The notes beneath the pieces are model-generated. The model was not told the origin of the DNA and searched no databases. It saw only the letters and a list, made by a program, of their open reading frames with translations. From NCBI GenBank assembly GCA_021203545.1, contig JAJQAZ010000031.1, forward strand, positions 1-45,664: a DNA stretch of 45,664 nucleotides, read 5' to 3'. Position numbers and translations under genes: made by a program. Each line of letters starts with the position of its first letter. Position 1 is the stretch's first letter. This stretch comes from Tannerellaceae bacterium. Lineage in GTDB: Bacteria > Bacteroidota > Bacteroidia > Bacteroidales > Tannerellaceae. Positions 1-8,661 of this stretch are shown here, piece after piece.

Positions 1-225
1 GTTTTATCAAAAGAGAAGTAATTCTTCTTACCACAAAAACATAATCTCTCTACAAATTTAAAATTTTATTTTATATTTATCAACATTTTACTTTTATAAA
101 AGTGAGAAAAATAAAACACAGTTTAGGACTTATTTTACGGTTTTCATGTAGTTTTTTAATTATTCTACATTAGACCGGATAAGACACAAACTGTGTTCCA
201 AATAAGTATATAATGACAGCTCTGT

Positions 226-999
226 TTATTTCAGCCCCGTAGCTTCCAGCCAGGTATTAGCCATTAACTGACGTCCGGGCAAATCAGGATGTACTCCATC
301 GTATGCCCAATAGCGGGCAGGCGCCTGCTTCAATGCCGCATCAAAGGCAGCCTGGTAAGGAACAAATACAGCATTAAACTCACCAGCCAGTTTTTTTGCA
401 ACCTTCCGGTATTCATCAAAGGCAGTCCAACGGTGCTCTTCAATAGCCGAACCTCCTTTTACTATAAAAGGCTCACCAATTACCAACTGTATATTGGGAA
501 ACTTTTGTTTCGTATAGTGTAGCAATGCCCGGTAATCATTCTCATACGTTTCCACAGTTCCTTTATAACCGCCACCCAATGTATGCCAATAATCATTTAC
601 ACCAATCAGGATACTTAATACATCCGGATGAAAAGCCAGACAATCAATTTCCCAGCGGTCCCGCAATTGGTATACCTTATTACCGCTGATCCCACGATTG
701 TAAATTTTCACCTGTTTATCCGCATGTTTTGATAGTAACTGTCCGGCAATAAACAAACTGTATCCGTTGCCTAACTGATCCTGTGTGTTACAATTAACGT
801 CTTCCCGTTTCCGGCCGGCATCCGTAATCGAATCGCCCTGCATCAGAATCACAGCATCTTTTTTAAGTGTTATTTTAGATGCAGCTGTTTCCGGCTGGCT
901 CTTTACAGCTGCTTTTGCTATTTCCGGAATAAGCAGAGTACCGGCAGCAGCAATCACTCCTTTTCTCAAAAATTCTCTTCTTGAATCATTCTTCTTCAT
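226..999 (-). CDS. SGNH/GDSL-family esterase or lysophospholipase, Tat-exported
   Basis: A 257-residue SGNH hydrolase. All four family blocks are visible: GDSIT with the nucleophilic Ser (about residue 56), the Gly block GISGN, the Asn block GVNDYW, and the C-terminal DGVHP with the catalytic His and its Asp. The N terminus reads SRREFLRKGVIAAAG, a twin-arginine signal followed by a hydrophobic stretch, so export by Tat is expected. Family members deacylate lipids or deacetylate glycans; the substrate cannot be told from sequence. The gene stands alone, 170 bases downstream of the purine nucleoside phosphorylase and separated from it by a long inverted repeat, so co-transcription is unlikely. 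Confidence 0.88.
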   Translation of the reverse strand: MKKNDSRREFLRKGVIAAAGTLLIPEIAKAAVKSQPETAASKITLKKDAVILMQGDSITDAGRKREDVNCNTQDQLGNGYSLFIAGQLLSKHADKQVKIYNRGISGNKVYQLRDRWEIDCLAFHPDVLSILIGVNDYWHTLGGGYKGTVETYENDYRALLHYTKQKFPNIQLVIGEPFIVKGGSAIEEHRWTAFDEYRKVAKKLAGEFNAVFVPYQAAFDAALKQAPARYWAYDGVHPDLPGRQLMANTWLEATGLK

Positions 1000-1016
1000 G
1001 GTCTAATTGTTTTTAA

Positions 1017-1179
1017 AAGTAGTTATCACTCCCTTGGGTCGTTAGGAGGCATCACTCACTCTGTTCGTTAGTAGTTAAGTAGAAATATTTAATTATTTAT
1101 TTTCTACTTGACTACTTTGACTACTAAGGAGTGCAACGACTGATGACTTCTAACGACCAAATGAAGTGATAACTACTTA
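1017..1179. repeat. Long imperfect inverted repeat (MITE/REP-like hairpin)
   Basis: The outer arms read AGTAGTTATCACT at the left and AGTGATAACTACT at the right. Further matched blocks lie inside (GGTCGTTAG / CTAACGACC and AAGTAGAAA / TTTCTACTT), giving a hairpin of about 70-80 imperfect pairs around an AT-rich loop. Its right end overlaps the 3' end of the purine nucleoside phosphorylase gene, whose TAG stop lies inside the repeat arm. The GTAGTTA-type ends resemble those of the repeats at 38807, 41924 and 44385. No transposase is inside it, so it would be a non-autonomous element or structured intergenic repeat. Confidence 0.7.
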
Positions 1180-2000
1180 ATATGATTAACTATCTCCTTA
1201 AACAAACATGTCATAATTCCGGCGGCTTTATTGGCAGCAATAACCACATCATTTCCGTCATTAACAAAGTCGTCGGCAAAATGGTAGCCTTCGTTGGTTA
1301 TTACAGACATACCAAATACCCGGATACCGGCATGGCGTGCCACGATTACCTCTGCTACCGTACTCATACCAATCGCATCTCCCCCGGCTTTACCATAAAA
1401 AGCATACTCTGCCGGTGTTTCATAGGAAGGGCCCGTCAGGCCTACGTATACACCTTTCTTCAGAGCTATATTTTTTTCCCGGGCAATCTCTTCTGCTAAT
1501 TTAATAAACTCACGGTCGTATGCACGGGTCATATCAGGGAAACGGGTACCAAACAGTTCATTGTTCGGTCCTATCAGCGGATTAGGAACCATACAGATAT
1601 GGTCGCGGATAATCATCAGGTCGCCCACTTTAAATGAAGTATTAATACCTCCTGCCGCATTTGATACCAATAGGTTTTCAATTCCCAAAAGTTTCATTAC
1701 ACGGATAGGAAAAGTTACCTGTTGCATAGTATATCCTTCATAATAATGAAACCGCCCCTGCATAGCCAACACATCCACACCACCCAGTTTACCGGCAATG
1801 AGATTTCCTTTATGTCCAATCACTGTAGATTGTGGAAAATGAGGTATTTCACTATAAGGAATCATCCGGGCCTCTGTTATCTGTTCCGCAAGCGATCCTA
1901 ATCCACTACCTAAAATAATAGCAGTGCGGGGTGCGCATCCTTCTATATGTGCCGCAATATAAGCAGTAGCTTCATGGTATTGTTTATTTATCTGTTCCAT
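1173..2000 (-). CDS. Purine nucleoside phosphorylase (class I, trimeric type)
   Basis: This 275-residue enzyme splits purine nucleosides with phosphate into free base and ribose-1-phosphate. The signature [20 protein letters not shown] is present, as are the phosphate-binding [10 protein letters not shown] near the N terminus and the late [10 protein letters not shown] segment of inosine/guanosine-type phosphorylases. Length is normal. It begins a few bases downstream of the rhomboid gene and two genes downstream of a nucleoside-type deaminase, which fits a purine and methylthioadenosine salvage role. Its stop codon lies in the arm of the inverted repeat at 1017-1179, so the end of the reading frame may have been reset by that insertion. 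Confidence 0.93.
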   Translation of the reverse strand: MEQINKQYHEATAYIAAHIEGCAPRTAIILGSGLGSLAEQITEARMIPYSEIPHFPQSTVIGHKGNLIAGKLGGVDVLAMQGRFHYYEGYTMQQVTFPIRVMKLLGIENLLVSNAAGGINTSFKVGDLMIIRDHICMVPNPLIGPNNELFGTRFPDMTRAYDREFIKLAEEIAREKNIALKKGVYVGLTGPSYETPAEYAFYGKAGGDAIGMSTVAEVIVARHAGIRVFGMSVITNEGYHFADDFVNDGNDVVIAANKAAGIMTCLFKEIVNHIK

Positions 2001-2012
2001 AACGAAGTATAT

Positions 2013-3245
2013 TTATTCAAAGTTATAGATGTATCCGTAATCGTAATCACTATTTTCATCATATTCAATCTCTTCTATACCCTCACTATGGGCAAATTGT
2101 AAAAGATATTCAGTTTCTAACTCCACTAATTTTTCATTGATCTCTTTTAGCAAAGGTTCATATACCGGATCATAACCCGAATGATAATATTTTATTGACA
2201 AATCTATTTGTTCTGTTTTCATTTCCACAAAAGAAGACAAATAAATAAGAAAAGGTTGCATACTGCTTTCAGCTTCTTCTACCGGGTATTCATTCACTAA
2301 GTTCCTGCAATCTTTTAATATAATTCCTAATTTCTCTAAAAGAGGTAAAGTTGTCTCATCTACCATTGCATCCGTTTCACTTTCTAATTCCTGCAATATT
2401 TCAAATGCGTCATTACATTTTTCCAGAATAGAAACCAACGACTCATCATATACCTGACCGTATCCCCATTCATTTAATAAATTATCCGTATTTTTTGTGG
2501 TCAACATAAAAAACATGGATACTAATAGCACAACCGGCACCACTCCACCTATCACGTAATGCAATACCCTATTTTTTCCTTTCTGTAACAGACCAGGCAG
2601 AAAGCACAGACCAATTGCTAACCCAAATACCAACCCACATATATGCGCAGCGTTATCGATGTTATCTTTTATTCCATATACCAGGTTATATCCTATAAAA
2701 ATCAGCATACTGGGAAGCATCTCCTTCTGTACATTCTTATCCAATATTTTGTTGGAAAGAAGCAGGGCAAGATACAACCCATACATCCCAAAGATAGCAC
2801 CAGAAGCCCCTACACTAACAACTAATGCATCAAAATTCCACCAACAACTTACAAGTGAAGAAAATAATCCGGCAAGAATATAAGCAAACATAAAACGGCT
2901 ATGCCCAATCACTTTCTCCAGCAGCGAACCGATATAAAGCAGAGCATACATATTAAAAAGAAGATGTATCAACCCATTATGCAAAAAACAGGCAGTCAGC
3001 AGACGCCAGTATTCCTGTAATGCTATAGTAAGGAGCGTTACACTTCCGCCCCACTCCAACAGGCTCTCCGCATCGGGATCAAGAGGATCAATCCCTGCAA
3101 TAACCATACATATGTATATCCCTATATTCAGACAGATCAACAACTGTGTGACCGCATAATTACGGTTAGGGAGCAATAGTTTCAAATCATCTTTAAATGA
3201 TTTGCGGACAGGTTTCTCTTTCATTTTTGTTTCTTCCGGTTCCAT
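2013..3245 (-). CDS. Rhomboid-family intramembrane serine protease with C-terminal extension
   Basis: A 410-residue polytopic membrane protein. The catalytic serine motif VGASGAIFG (about residue 147) is followed by the catalytic His in NAAHICG on a later helix, and the conserved NxxH loop appears as GLIHLLFNMYALLYIG. About six membrane helices precede a soluble, acidic C-terminal region of about 150 residues that is not part of the core fold and that I do not recognise. The gene is spaced 6 bases from the upstream deaminase and 12 from the downstream phosphorylase, so the three are probably one transcript. Substrates cannot be inferred. Confidence 0.9.
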   Translation of the reverse strand: MEPEETKMKEKPVRKSFKDDLKLLLPNRNYAVTQLLICLNIGIYICMVIAGIDPLDPDAESLLEWGGSVTLLTIALQEYWRLLTACFLHNGLIHLLFNMYALLYIGSLLEKVIGHSRFMFAYILAGLFSSLVSCWWNFDALVVSVGASGAIFGMYGLYLALLLSNKILDKNVQKEMLPSMLIFIGYNLVYGIKDNIDNAAHICGLVFGLAIGLCFLPGLLQKGKNRVLHYVIGGVVPVVLLVSMFFMLTTKNTDNLLNEWGYGQVYDESLVSILEKCNDAFEILQELESETDAMVDETTLPLLEKLGIILKDCRNLVNEYPVEEAESSMQPFLIYLSSFVEMKTEQIDLSIKYYHSGYDPVYEPLLKEINEKLVELETEYLLQFAHSEGIEEIEYDENSDYDYGYIYNFE

Positions 3246-3251
3246 AGTAAA

Positions 3252-4562
3252 CTATCTTTTTATTAAATCATAAGCGCATCCGGCTGCACGTTCCAGAATT
3301 TCTTCTTCGCCGTTTACATATTTATTTTCCATTATTATTTTTCCGTCACAGATTACAGTATCTATACAACTTCCGTTTGCAGCATATACAAGGTTAGATA
3401 TAAAATTAAAATTAGGAGTAAAAGCTGCCCGGTGCAAATCCACCAAACAAAGATCTGCCAGATAACCCGGTGCAATTTTTCCGGCTTTACTATTCATAAT
3501 TGTTGCCCCATTGAGCGTAGCGGCCCTGAACATATCTTCCGCCGGTGTAGCCTGCGGGTCTTTCCGCAACGCTTTACCCAGTAAAGCACCCAATTTCATA
3601 GACTCTACCATATCCAGGTTGTTGGACGATGCACATCCGTCTGTTCCCAAACCAACCGTTATACCTGCCGCCTGCATTTCCATAAATTTGAATTCAGCCC
3701 CTGAAGCCAGTTTCATGTTAGATGCCGGATTATGAACCACCTTTACATCGTGATCGGCCAACATTTTTATTTCTTCATCGTCTATATAAATACCATGAGC
3801 AATTACCATACGGGGAGATAAAACACCTAACCGGTTCAGATACCTGACGGGAGTACACCCATGATCACGCAAACAATCATTTACTTCTACTTCGGTTTCT
3901 CCCACATGAATATGAAGAGGTAAATTATTCTCTGCCGAAAATTGATTGGCCCATTTTAACAAATTACCCGAGACGGTGTAAATAGCATGAGGTGCCAAAC
4001 CAAATTGTATCCGGTCGCTATATCCGGTATTTTCAGAAAGAAAACGAATGGTATCCGCTTTGCATTTTTCACCTAATTCAGATTCGAAATGATCAAAACA
4101 GGTAGTAGACAAACACGCCCTCAAGCCCATTTCGTCCACCACACCAGCCGTTACCCCCAACCAGTAATACATATCATAAAAAGAAGTTGTTCCGCTTTTT
4201 ATCATTTCCAGGCAAGCCAGTTTAGAACCCCAATAGATATCCTCTTCGGTCAATTTGGCTTCATACGGCCATATCTTTTCCTTTAACCAGGTCATCAAAG
4301 GCAGGTCGTCTCCAAAACCACGAAACAAAGTCATTGCCGCATGTGTATGCCCATTCACCAAACCGGGAATCACAGCTTTGCCGGTACCGTCTATTATTTT
4401 ATCAGCAGACACAGACAGATTTTCTCCTATCTGTGTAATATATTTACCGGATATGGCAATATCCCGGATAGACATATCCGGTAAAAGAATGTTTTTTATA
4501 AGGATACCCCTCCTGCCCCCTGAAGTGGGAACTTGTGAGTCTGGTATTATATCGTCTTTCAT
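3252..4562 (-). CDS. mtaD: Amidohydrolase, S-adenosylhomocysteine/5'-methylthioadenosine deaminase type
   Basis: A 436-residue amidohydrolase of the MTA/SAH deaminase and chlorohydrolase group. Metal-binding blocks are all present: VNGHTHAAMTLFRGFGDDLP, the HIHVGE block with His and Glu, VIAHGIYIDD, and GLGTDGCASSNN with the metal Asp. It should deaminate adenosine-type nucleosides to inosine-type products, which the neighbouring phosphorylase could use. The family normally starts close to the GILIKN segment; here about 18 extra residues (including SGGRRG) precede it and are encoded by a G-rich stretch that looks like a dispersed repeat, so the start may have been altered. The exact substrate is inferred, and the symbol is tentative. 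Confidence 0.85.
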   Translation of the reverse strand: MKDDIIPDSQVPTSGGRRGILIKNILLPDMSIRDIAISGKYITQIGENLSVSADKIIDGTGKAVIPGLVNGHTHAAMTLFRGFGDDLPLMTWLKEKIWPYEAKLTEEDIYWGSKLACLEMIKSGTTSFYDMYYWLGVTAGVVDEMGLRACLSTTCFDHFESELGEKCKADTIRFLSENTGYSDRIQFGLAPHAIYTVSGNLLKWANQFSAENNLPLHIHVGETEVEVNDCLRDHGCTPVRYLNRLGVLSPRMVIAHGIYIDDEEIKMLADHDVKVVHNPASNMKLASGAEFKFMEMQAAGITVGLGTDGCASSNNLDMVESMKLGALLGKALRKDPQATPAEDMFRAATLNGATIMNSKAGKIAPGYLADLCLVDLHRAAFTPNFNFISNLVYAANGSCIDTVICDGKIIMENKYVNGEEEILERAAGCAYDLIKR

Positions 4563-4587
4563 CTCTTTTTCTTTCTTTTTTGTCTTT

Positions 4588-4620
4588 GTAAAATCCCCCC
4601 TTAGAGGGTTAGGGGGTGGT
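4588..4620. repeat. Short G/C-run inverted repeat between deaminase and helicase genes
   Basis: The stretch pairs CCCCCCTTAG with a downstream GGGTTAGGGGG, a compact palindrome of a kind scattered in Bacteroidetes intergenic DNA. It overlaps the last codons of the helicase gene (its final Thr-Pro and stop), so it was probably inserted at the gene's 3' end. It could act as a weak terminator, but no T-run follows on the minus strand beyond ATTTTAC. Confidence 0.45.
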
Positions 4621-5922
4621 TATTCTAACCTTCATCCCTTTAATTTTCTCATTCTGTAATTTGCTTATTAACTGTTTCTCCTTTCCTCTTTTTATGGCAG
4701 CGAACGAGCAACTTTCTTTTACTTCAATAATACCCAGTTCTTCTTTATCAAGATTTCCTTTCTGATAAAGAAAGCCAACCACATCTTTTTTACTGATTTT
4801 ATCCCGCTTACCACGGTTTAAGGTAATTGTTACCCATTCCGGACGGGACGGTTTACGGGACATAGCCGGCAGGAAGAACTCTTCCGGCTCGCGGTCGATA
4901 TATTCGGGGATTGTTTCCACCTCATTTAATATCAGCCAGGCATCACCCCGTGCATGCATACGGGCTGTACGTCCGTTGCGGTGGATATATCCCTCTTCAT
5001 TTATGGGTAGATGATAGTGTATTACATGTTTTACATCCTGGATATCCAATCCACGCGCAGCCAGATCGGTAGAAACTAATACATTGGCTGAACCATTCCG
5101 GAAACGCGATAACGAACGTTCCCTTTCGGGCTGTTCCATTCCTTCGTGAAAGGCTTCATTCTCTACTCCCATACCAGTCAGGTAATTACTCACCCGCTCC
5201 ACAGCCTCACGCAGATTGCAGAATATCAGGGTGGCACTTCCGTCCAGTTCTCCCAATAACTTATATAATGTTTCTAACTTATCTTTTACAGGAGATTGCA
5301 CAACCCGTACCGTCAGGTTTTTTGAAGCTTTCGTTTCTGTAAGAAATGAAAGGCGTACCGGCATATTAATCCCGGTAAATGGCGGTATTTCTATTCCTTC
5401 GGTAGCAGAGGTAAGTACACGGCGGCGTACATTAGGAAGATGAGAAAGAATTTCTTTCATCTCCTTCGTAAAACCCAGTTCCAGCGATTTGTCAAACTCG
5501 TCCAGAATCAGTGTCCGTACCGTATCCAGATTAATGTTGCCACTTTCCAAATGGTCCACAATACGGCCCGGTGTACCGATGAGCAACGTAGGCGGATGCT
5601 CCAACGATTTCTTTTCGGTGCGTATCGGATGCCCCCCATAACAGCAGCTTACTTTATAACCGGTAGACATCGAACGGAAAACCGTTTCTATTTGCAACGC
5701 AAGTTCCCGCGAAGGTGCGATAATCAACGCTTCTATCTTCTTTTCTTCTCCGCTAAAAGTATCCGGTAGCGGCAATAGAAAAGCCAATGTCTTTCCTGAT
5801 CCGGTAGGACTCAGCAGCACCATATCACGGTTTGTACCCGCATCCAGCACTGCTTGCTGCATCTCATTCAATTGCTCTACACCAACCTGTTCCAGTATAC
5901 GGTCTAATTGTTCTTTATTCAT
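4609..5922 (-). CDS. DEAD-box RNA helicase with DbpA-like C-terminal RNA-binding domain
   Basis: A 437-residue ATP-dependent RNA helicase. Motif I is SPTGSGKT, Ia APSRELALQ, Ib GTPGR, motif II reads LDEFD instead of the usual DEAD, motif III is TSATEG, and motifs V and VI are STDLAARGLD and HRNGRTAR. The last 75 or so residues (from about KRDKISKKDVVGFLYQKG) match the small RNA-binding domain at the end of DbpA/CsdA-type helicases, suggesting a role in 23S rRNA or ribosome assembly. The final residues are encoded by the repeat at 4588-4620. The gene lies 36 bases downstream of the broken M20 peptidase frame. Confidence 0.9.
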   Translation of the reverse strand: MNKEQLDRILEQVGVEQLNEMQQAVLDAGTNRDMVLLSPTGSGKTLAFLLPLPDTFSGEEKKIEALIIAPSRELALQIETVFRSMSTGYKVSCCYGGHPIRTEKKSLEHPPTLLIGTPGRIVDHLESGNINLDTVRTLILDEFDKSLELGFTKEMKEILSHLPNVRRRVLTSATEGIEIPPFTGINMPVRLSFLTETKASKNLTVRVVQSPVKDKLETLYKLLGELDGSATLIFCNLREAVERVSNYLTGMGVENEAFHEGMEQPERERSLSRFRNGSANVLVSTDLAARGLDIQDVKHVIHYHLPINEEGYIHRNGRTARMHARGDAWLILNEVETIPEYIDREPEEFFLPAMSRKPSRPEWVTITLNRGKRDKISKKDVVGFLYQKGNLDKEELGIIEVKESCSFAAIKRGKEKQLISKLQNEKIKGMKVRITTP

Positions 5923-5958
5923 TTTATTTATACTCCCTGTAGAACTCTACTACAGATT

Positions 5959-7277
5959 CTATTCCTTTATAAAAATATCCAATTCAAAGTTTTCGTTGGG
6001 CGAATGAATCGCATCCTGCTCCAGACCAAAACCCATTAATATGGTCTTGATACCCAACACCTGTTCAAAAGTAGAAATAATAGGGATACTTCCTCCGCGG
6101 CGTACAGCCAAAGGTTTTTTCCAAATGCCTTTTCTACTGCTTTTTCAGCAGCTTTATAAGCAGGTATATCTATCGGACAAACATATCCCTGTCCGCCATG
6201 GCTCGGGGTAACCTTTACCGTTACAGTATCTGGTGCCACCTCTGAAAGATATTTGACAAACAAATCCGATATTTTGGTGTGATCCTGATTGGGTACCAGA
6301 CGACAGGATACTTTCGCAAAAGCCTGTGAAGGTAACACTGTCTTACTTCCTTCTCCGGTATATCCTCCCCAGATACCACAAATATCAAATGCCGGGCGGG
6401 TACTGTTACGCTCCAGGGTAGAATAACCAGCCTCGCCGGCCACTTCCTTTACGCCGATATTTTTTTTATAAGCTTCTTCATTAAATGGTATTTGAGCTAT
6501 CATCTCTTTTTCCGCGGCCGACAGTTCCTGTACATCGTCATAAAAACCAGGTATCGTTATCTTTCCGTCCGGGCCGGTAATATCTGCCATTAACTTACAC
6601 AATACGTTTACTGGATTTGCCACAGCACCACCGAAATGTCCGGAGTGCAGGTCATGATCCGGTCCGGTTACCTCTACCTGCCAATAAGCCAGGCCACGCA
6701 ATCCTGTAGTTAGCGAAGGTACCTCTTTACTAACCATACTGGTATCGGATACCAGTATAATATCCGCTTTCAATAACTCTTTATTTTCCTGGCAGAATGC
6801 CTCCAGGCTGGGCGATCCAATCTCTTCCTCACCTTCAAAAATAAACTTCACATTGCAACGTAACAAATCAAGTTTCAGTGCCGTTTCAAAACCTTTTACC
6901 TATATCATCGCCTGCCCTTTATCATCATCCGCGCCACGTGCCCAGATACGTCCATCTCTGATTTCGGGTTCAAACGGGTCGCTTTTCCACAACTCCAACG
7001 GTTCTACAGGCATTACATCATAATGAGCATATACCAATACCGTAGGGGCATCTCCCGAATAAAGTTTCTCGCCATATACAACCGGATTACCCTGTGTAGG
7101 CATAACCACAGCTCTGTCTGCTCCCGACGACAGTAACAGTTCTACCCATTTATTGGCGCAAGCCTCCATATCAGGCTTATGCTCCTGTTTTGCACTGATA
7201 GAAGGGATGCGTATCAATGAAAACATCTCTTCCAAAAACCGTTCTTTGTTTGATTCGATATACGTTTTAACTGCCAT
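5959..7277 (-). pseudogene. M20-family dipeptidase (carnosinase/DapE-like), broken by a stop and a frameshift
   Basis: A metallopeptidase that would be about 438 residues if intact. Metal and catalytic blocks are visible: YAHYDVMPVEP, ARGADDDKG, the EGEEEIGS block, and the lid-domain DLHSGHFGG. Two lesions interrupt it. A TAG at 6900-6902 falls between GQAMI and VKGFE, where the family usually has Gln, so one C-to-T change explains it. A run of six A (coding strand, 6115-6120) should be seven: restoring one base gives KKPLAVRRGGSIPIISTFEQ and continues to a stop at 5959, including the C-terminal GLEQDAIHSPNE with a metal-binding His. As written the product is inactive; whether this is a real pseudogene or sequence error is open. 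Confidence 0.85.
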
Positions 7278-7310
7278 AATAGATTTATTTTTGAAGATTA
7301 TCTACTAAAA

Positions 7311-7318
7311 CAAAGGTA
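7311..7318 (-). promoter_or_regulatory. Bacteroidetes-type -7 box for the M20 peptidase gene
   Basis: The minus strand reads TACCTTTG, matching the TAnnTTTG consensus of the Bacteroidetes primary sigma factor, about 34 bases upstream of the start codon at 7277. No clear -33 TTG is present. Confidence 0.5.
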
Positions 7319-7339
7319 CGCAATTTCGATATAGAAAAA

Positions 7340-7406
7340 ATAAAAAGAGAGTGTATCAAAAGAAATTTTGTAAAATGTCTTCCGGTACACCCTCTTTCTG
7401 AGGGCT
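7340..7406 (-). terminator. Rho-independent terminator downstream of pdxA
   Basis: On the minus strand AGAGGGTGTA pairs with TACACTCTCT across a loop of about 30 bases, itself partly paired, followed by TTTTTATTTTTT. It ends the DUF4837-pdxA transcript, with the tandem repeat lying between the pdxA stop and this hairpin. Confidence 0.7.
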
Positions 7407-7422
7407 ATTTCTATTTTTTTCG

Positions 7423-7520
7423 TGCACATTTTTTGAAATTTACCTGCACATTTTTTTCAAATTACCTGCACATTTTTTTCAAATTACCTGCACATTTTTT
7501 ACGGTTTACCTGCATGTTTT
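7423..7520. repeat. 22-base tandem repeat, about 4.5 copies
   Basis: Units start at 7423, 7445, 7467, 7489 and 7511 with an exact 22-base period. Each contains TGCACATTTTTT and ends in TTACC; the two central copies are identical and the outer ones diverge. There are no spacers, so this is not a CRISPR array. The array begins right at the pdxA stop codon and fills the space before its terminator, so it would be transcribed as part of the pdxA 3' untranslated region. Confidence 0.85.
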
Positions 7521-8632
7521 TATAATGTTGCACTTCCTTCATCAGAAGTAAGATCTAATTTCTCGTTACCCCCCTCCCCTTTATCGAAGTATTGTTTGCG
7601 TAGCGGATGGGCAGTAGCTGCCTCATATATCCTGCGGCTGCGGTATATATCGAGTGCTTTGTAAAGCGCATGACGGAAAGAATCTTCGGATGCTATATTC
7701 TGCCCGGCTATATCATAGGCTGTACCGTGTGCCGGCGAAGTTCTTACGACAGAAAGCCCGGCTGTATAGTTTACACCGTCTTCCATAGCAAGCGTTTTGA
7801 AAGGGATTAACCCCTGGTCATGGTACATAGCCAATACACCATCGAACTTATCGTACATCCGGGCGCCAAAGAAACCGTCGGCCGCATAGGGTCCAAACGA
7901 CATGACTCCCTGTTTTTCAGCTTCCTGCATTGCCGGAAGAATAATTTTCTCTTCCTCGTCGCCCAACAATCCGGCATCACCGGCATGCGGATTCAATGAA
8001 AGGACAGCGATACGCGGTTTGATGATGCTAAAGTCTTTTTTCAGGGATTGATTAAAAATAAGTAATTTTCTTACAATTGCTTCGACAGTCACCGATTCCG
8101 CTACTTTTGCAATAGGAATATGTCCGGTTACTAAAGCGACACGGATATCTTCGTTCATCAGGATCATCAATGCCCCATCCGAACCTTCGCCAAATTCTTT
8201 TTCAAGGTATTCGGTATGTCCGGGAAAGTTGAATGTATCGTTCTGGATATTATTCTTATTAATGGGAGCCGTCAATAATACGTCTATCAGACCAGCTTTC
8301 AGATCGGCAACAGCCCTCTGAAGTGATTGAAATGCGGCTTCACCAGCAACCGGAGTAGATTTACATAACTCTACTTTCAGGTCTTCGTCCGTACAGTTTA
8401 TGATATTTACCCGGTTGGTACCCGCATCTTCGGCCTGGGATATGATATTCATATTTACCTGTGGCAACTCCAGACTTTTCCGGTGATAAGCGGCAACCTT
8501 TGACGATCCGTAAATAATGGGGGTACACAATTCAGCCACTCTGCTATCGGAAAAGGTTTTTAATATTACCTCATAACCAATCCCATTTATATCTCCGTGG
8601 GTGATGCCCACTCTTATCAACTGTTCTTCCAT
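7520..8632 (-). CDS. pdxA: 4-hydroxythreonine-4-phosphate dehydrogenase
   Basis: A 370-residue enzyme of pyridoxal 5'-phosphate synthesis that oxidises 4-phosphohydroxy-threonine with NAD. Family landmarks are in order: GDINGIGYEV, LTAPINKNNI, FPGHTEYLEKEFG, LVTGHIPI, SLNPHAGDAG, YHDQGLIPFK and RTSPAHGTAYDIAG. The His residues of GHT, YHDQG and PAHG are the divalent-metal ligands of the family. It is 29 bases downstream of the DUF4837 lipoprotein gene and probably shares its promoter. The reading frame ends at the edge of a 22-base tandem repeat. The last 20 residues or so after the conserved core are variable. Confidence 0.96.
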   Translation of the reverse strand: MEEQLIRVGITHGDINGIGYEVILKTFSDSRVAELCTPIIYGSSKVAAYHRKSLELPQVNMNIISQAEDAGTNRVNIINCTDEDLKVELCKSTPVAGEAAFQSLQRAVADLKAGLIDVLLTAPINKNNIQNDTFNFPGHTEYLEKEFGEGSDGALMILMNEDIRVALVTGHIPIAKVAESVTVEAIVRKLLIFNQSLKKDFSIIKPRIAVLSLNPHAGDAGLLGDEEEKIILPAMQEAEKQGVMSFGPYAADGFFGARMYDKFDGVLAMYHDQGLIPFKTLAMEDGVNYTAGLSVVRTSPAHGTAYDIAGQNIASEDSFRHALYKALDIYRSRRIYEAATAHPLRKQYFDKGEGGNEKLDLTSDEGSATL

Positions 8633-8661
8633 GTATTGTTTTAACTTTTTTGCAAATGATT

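Noticed and set aside
7423-7520. CRISPR-like direct repeats
   Set aside because: The 22-base units are contiguous with no spacers and no cas genes are near; it is a plain tandem repeat.
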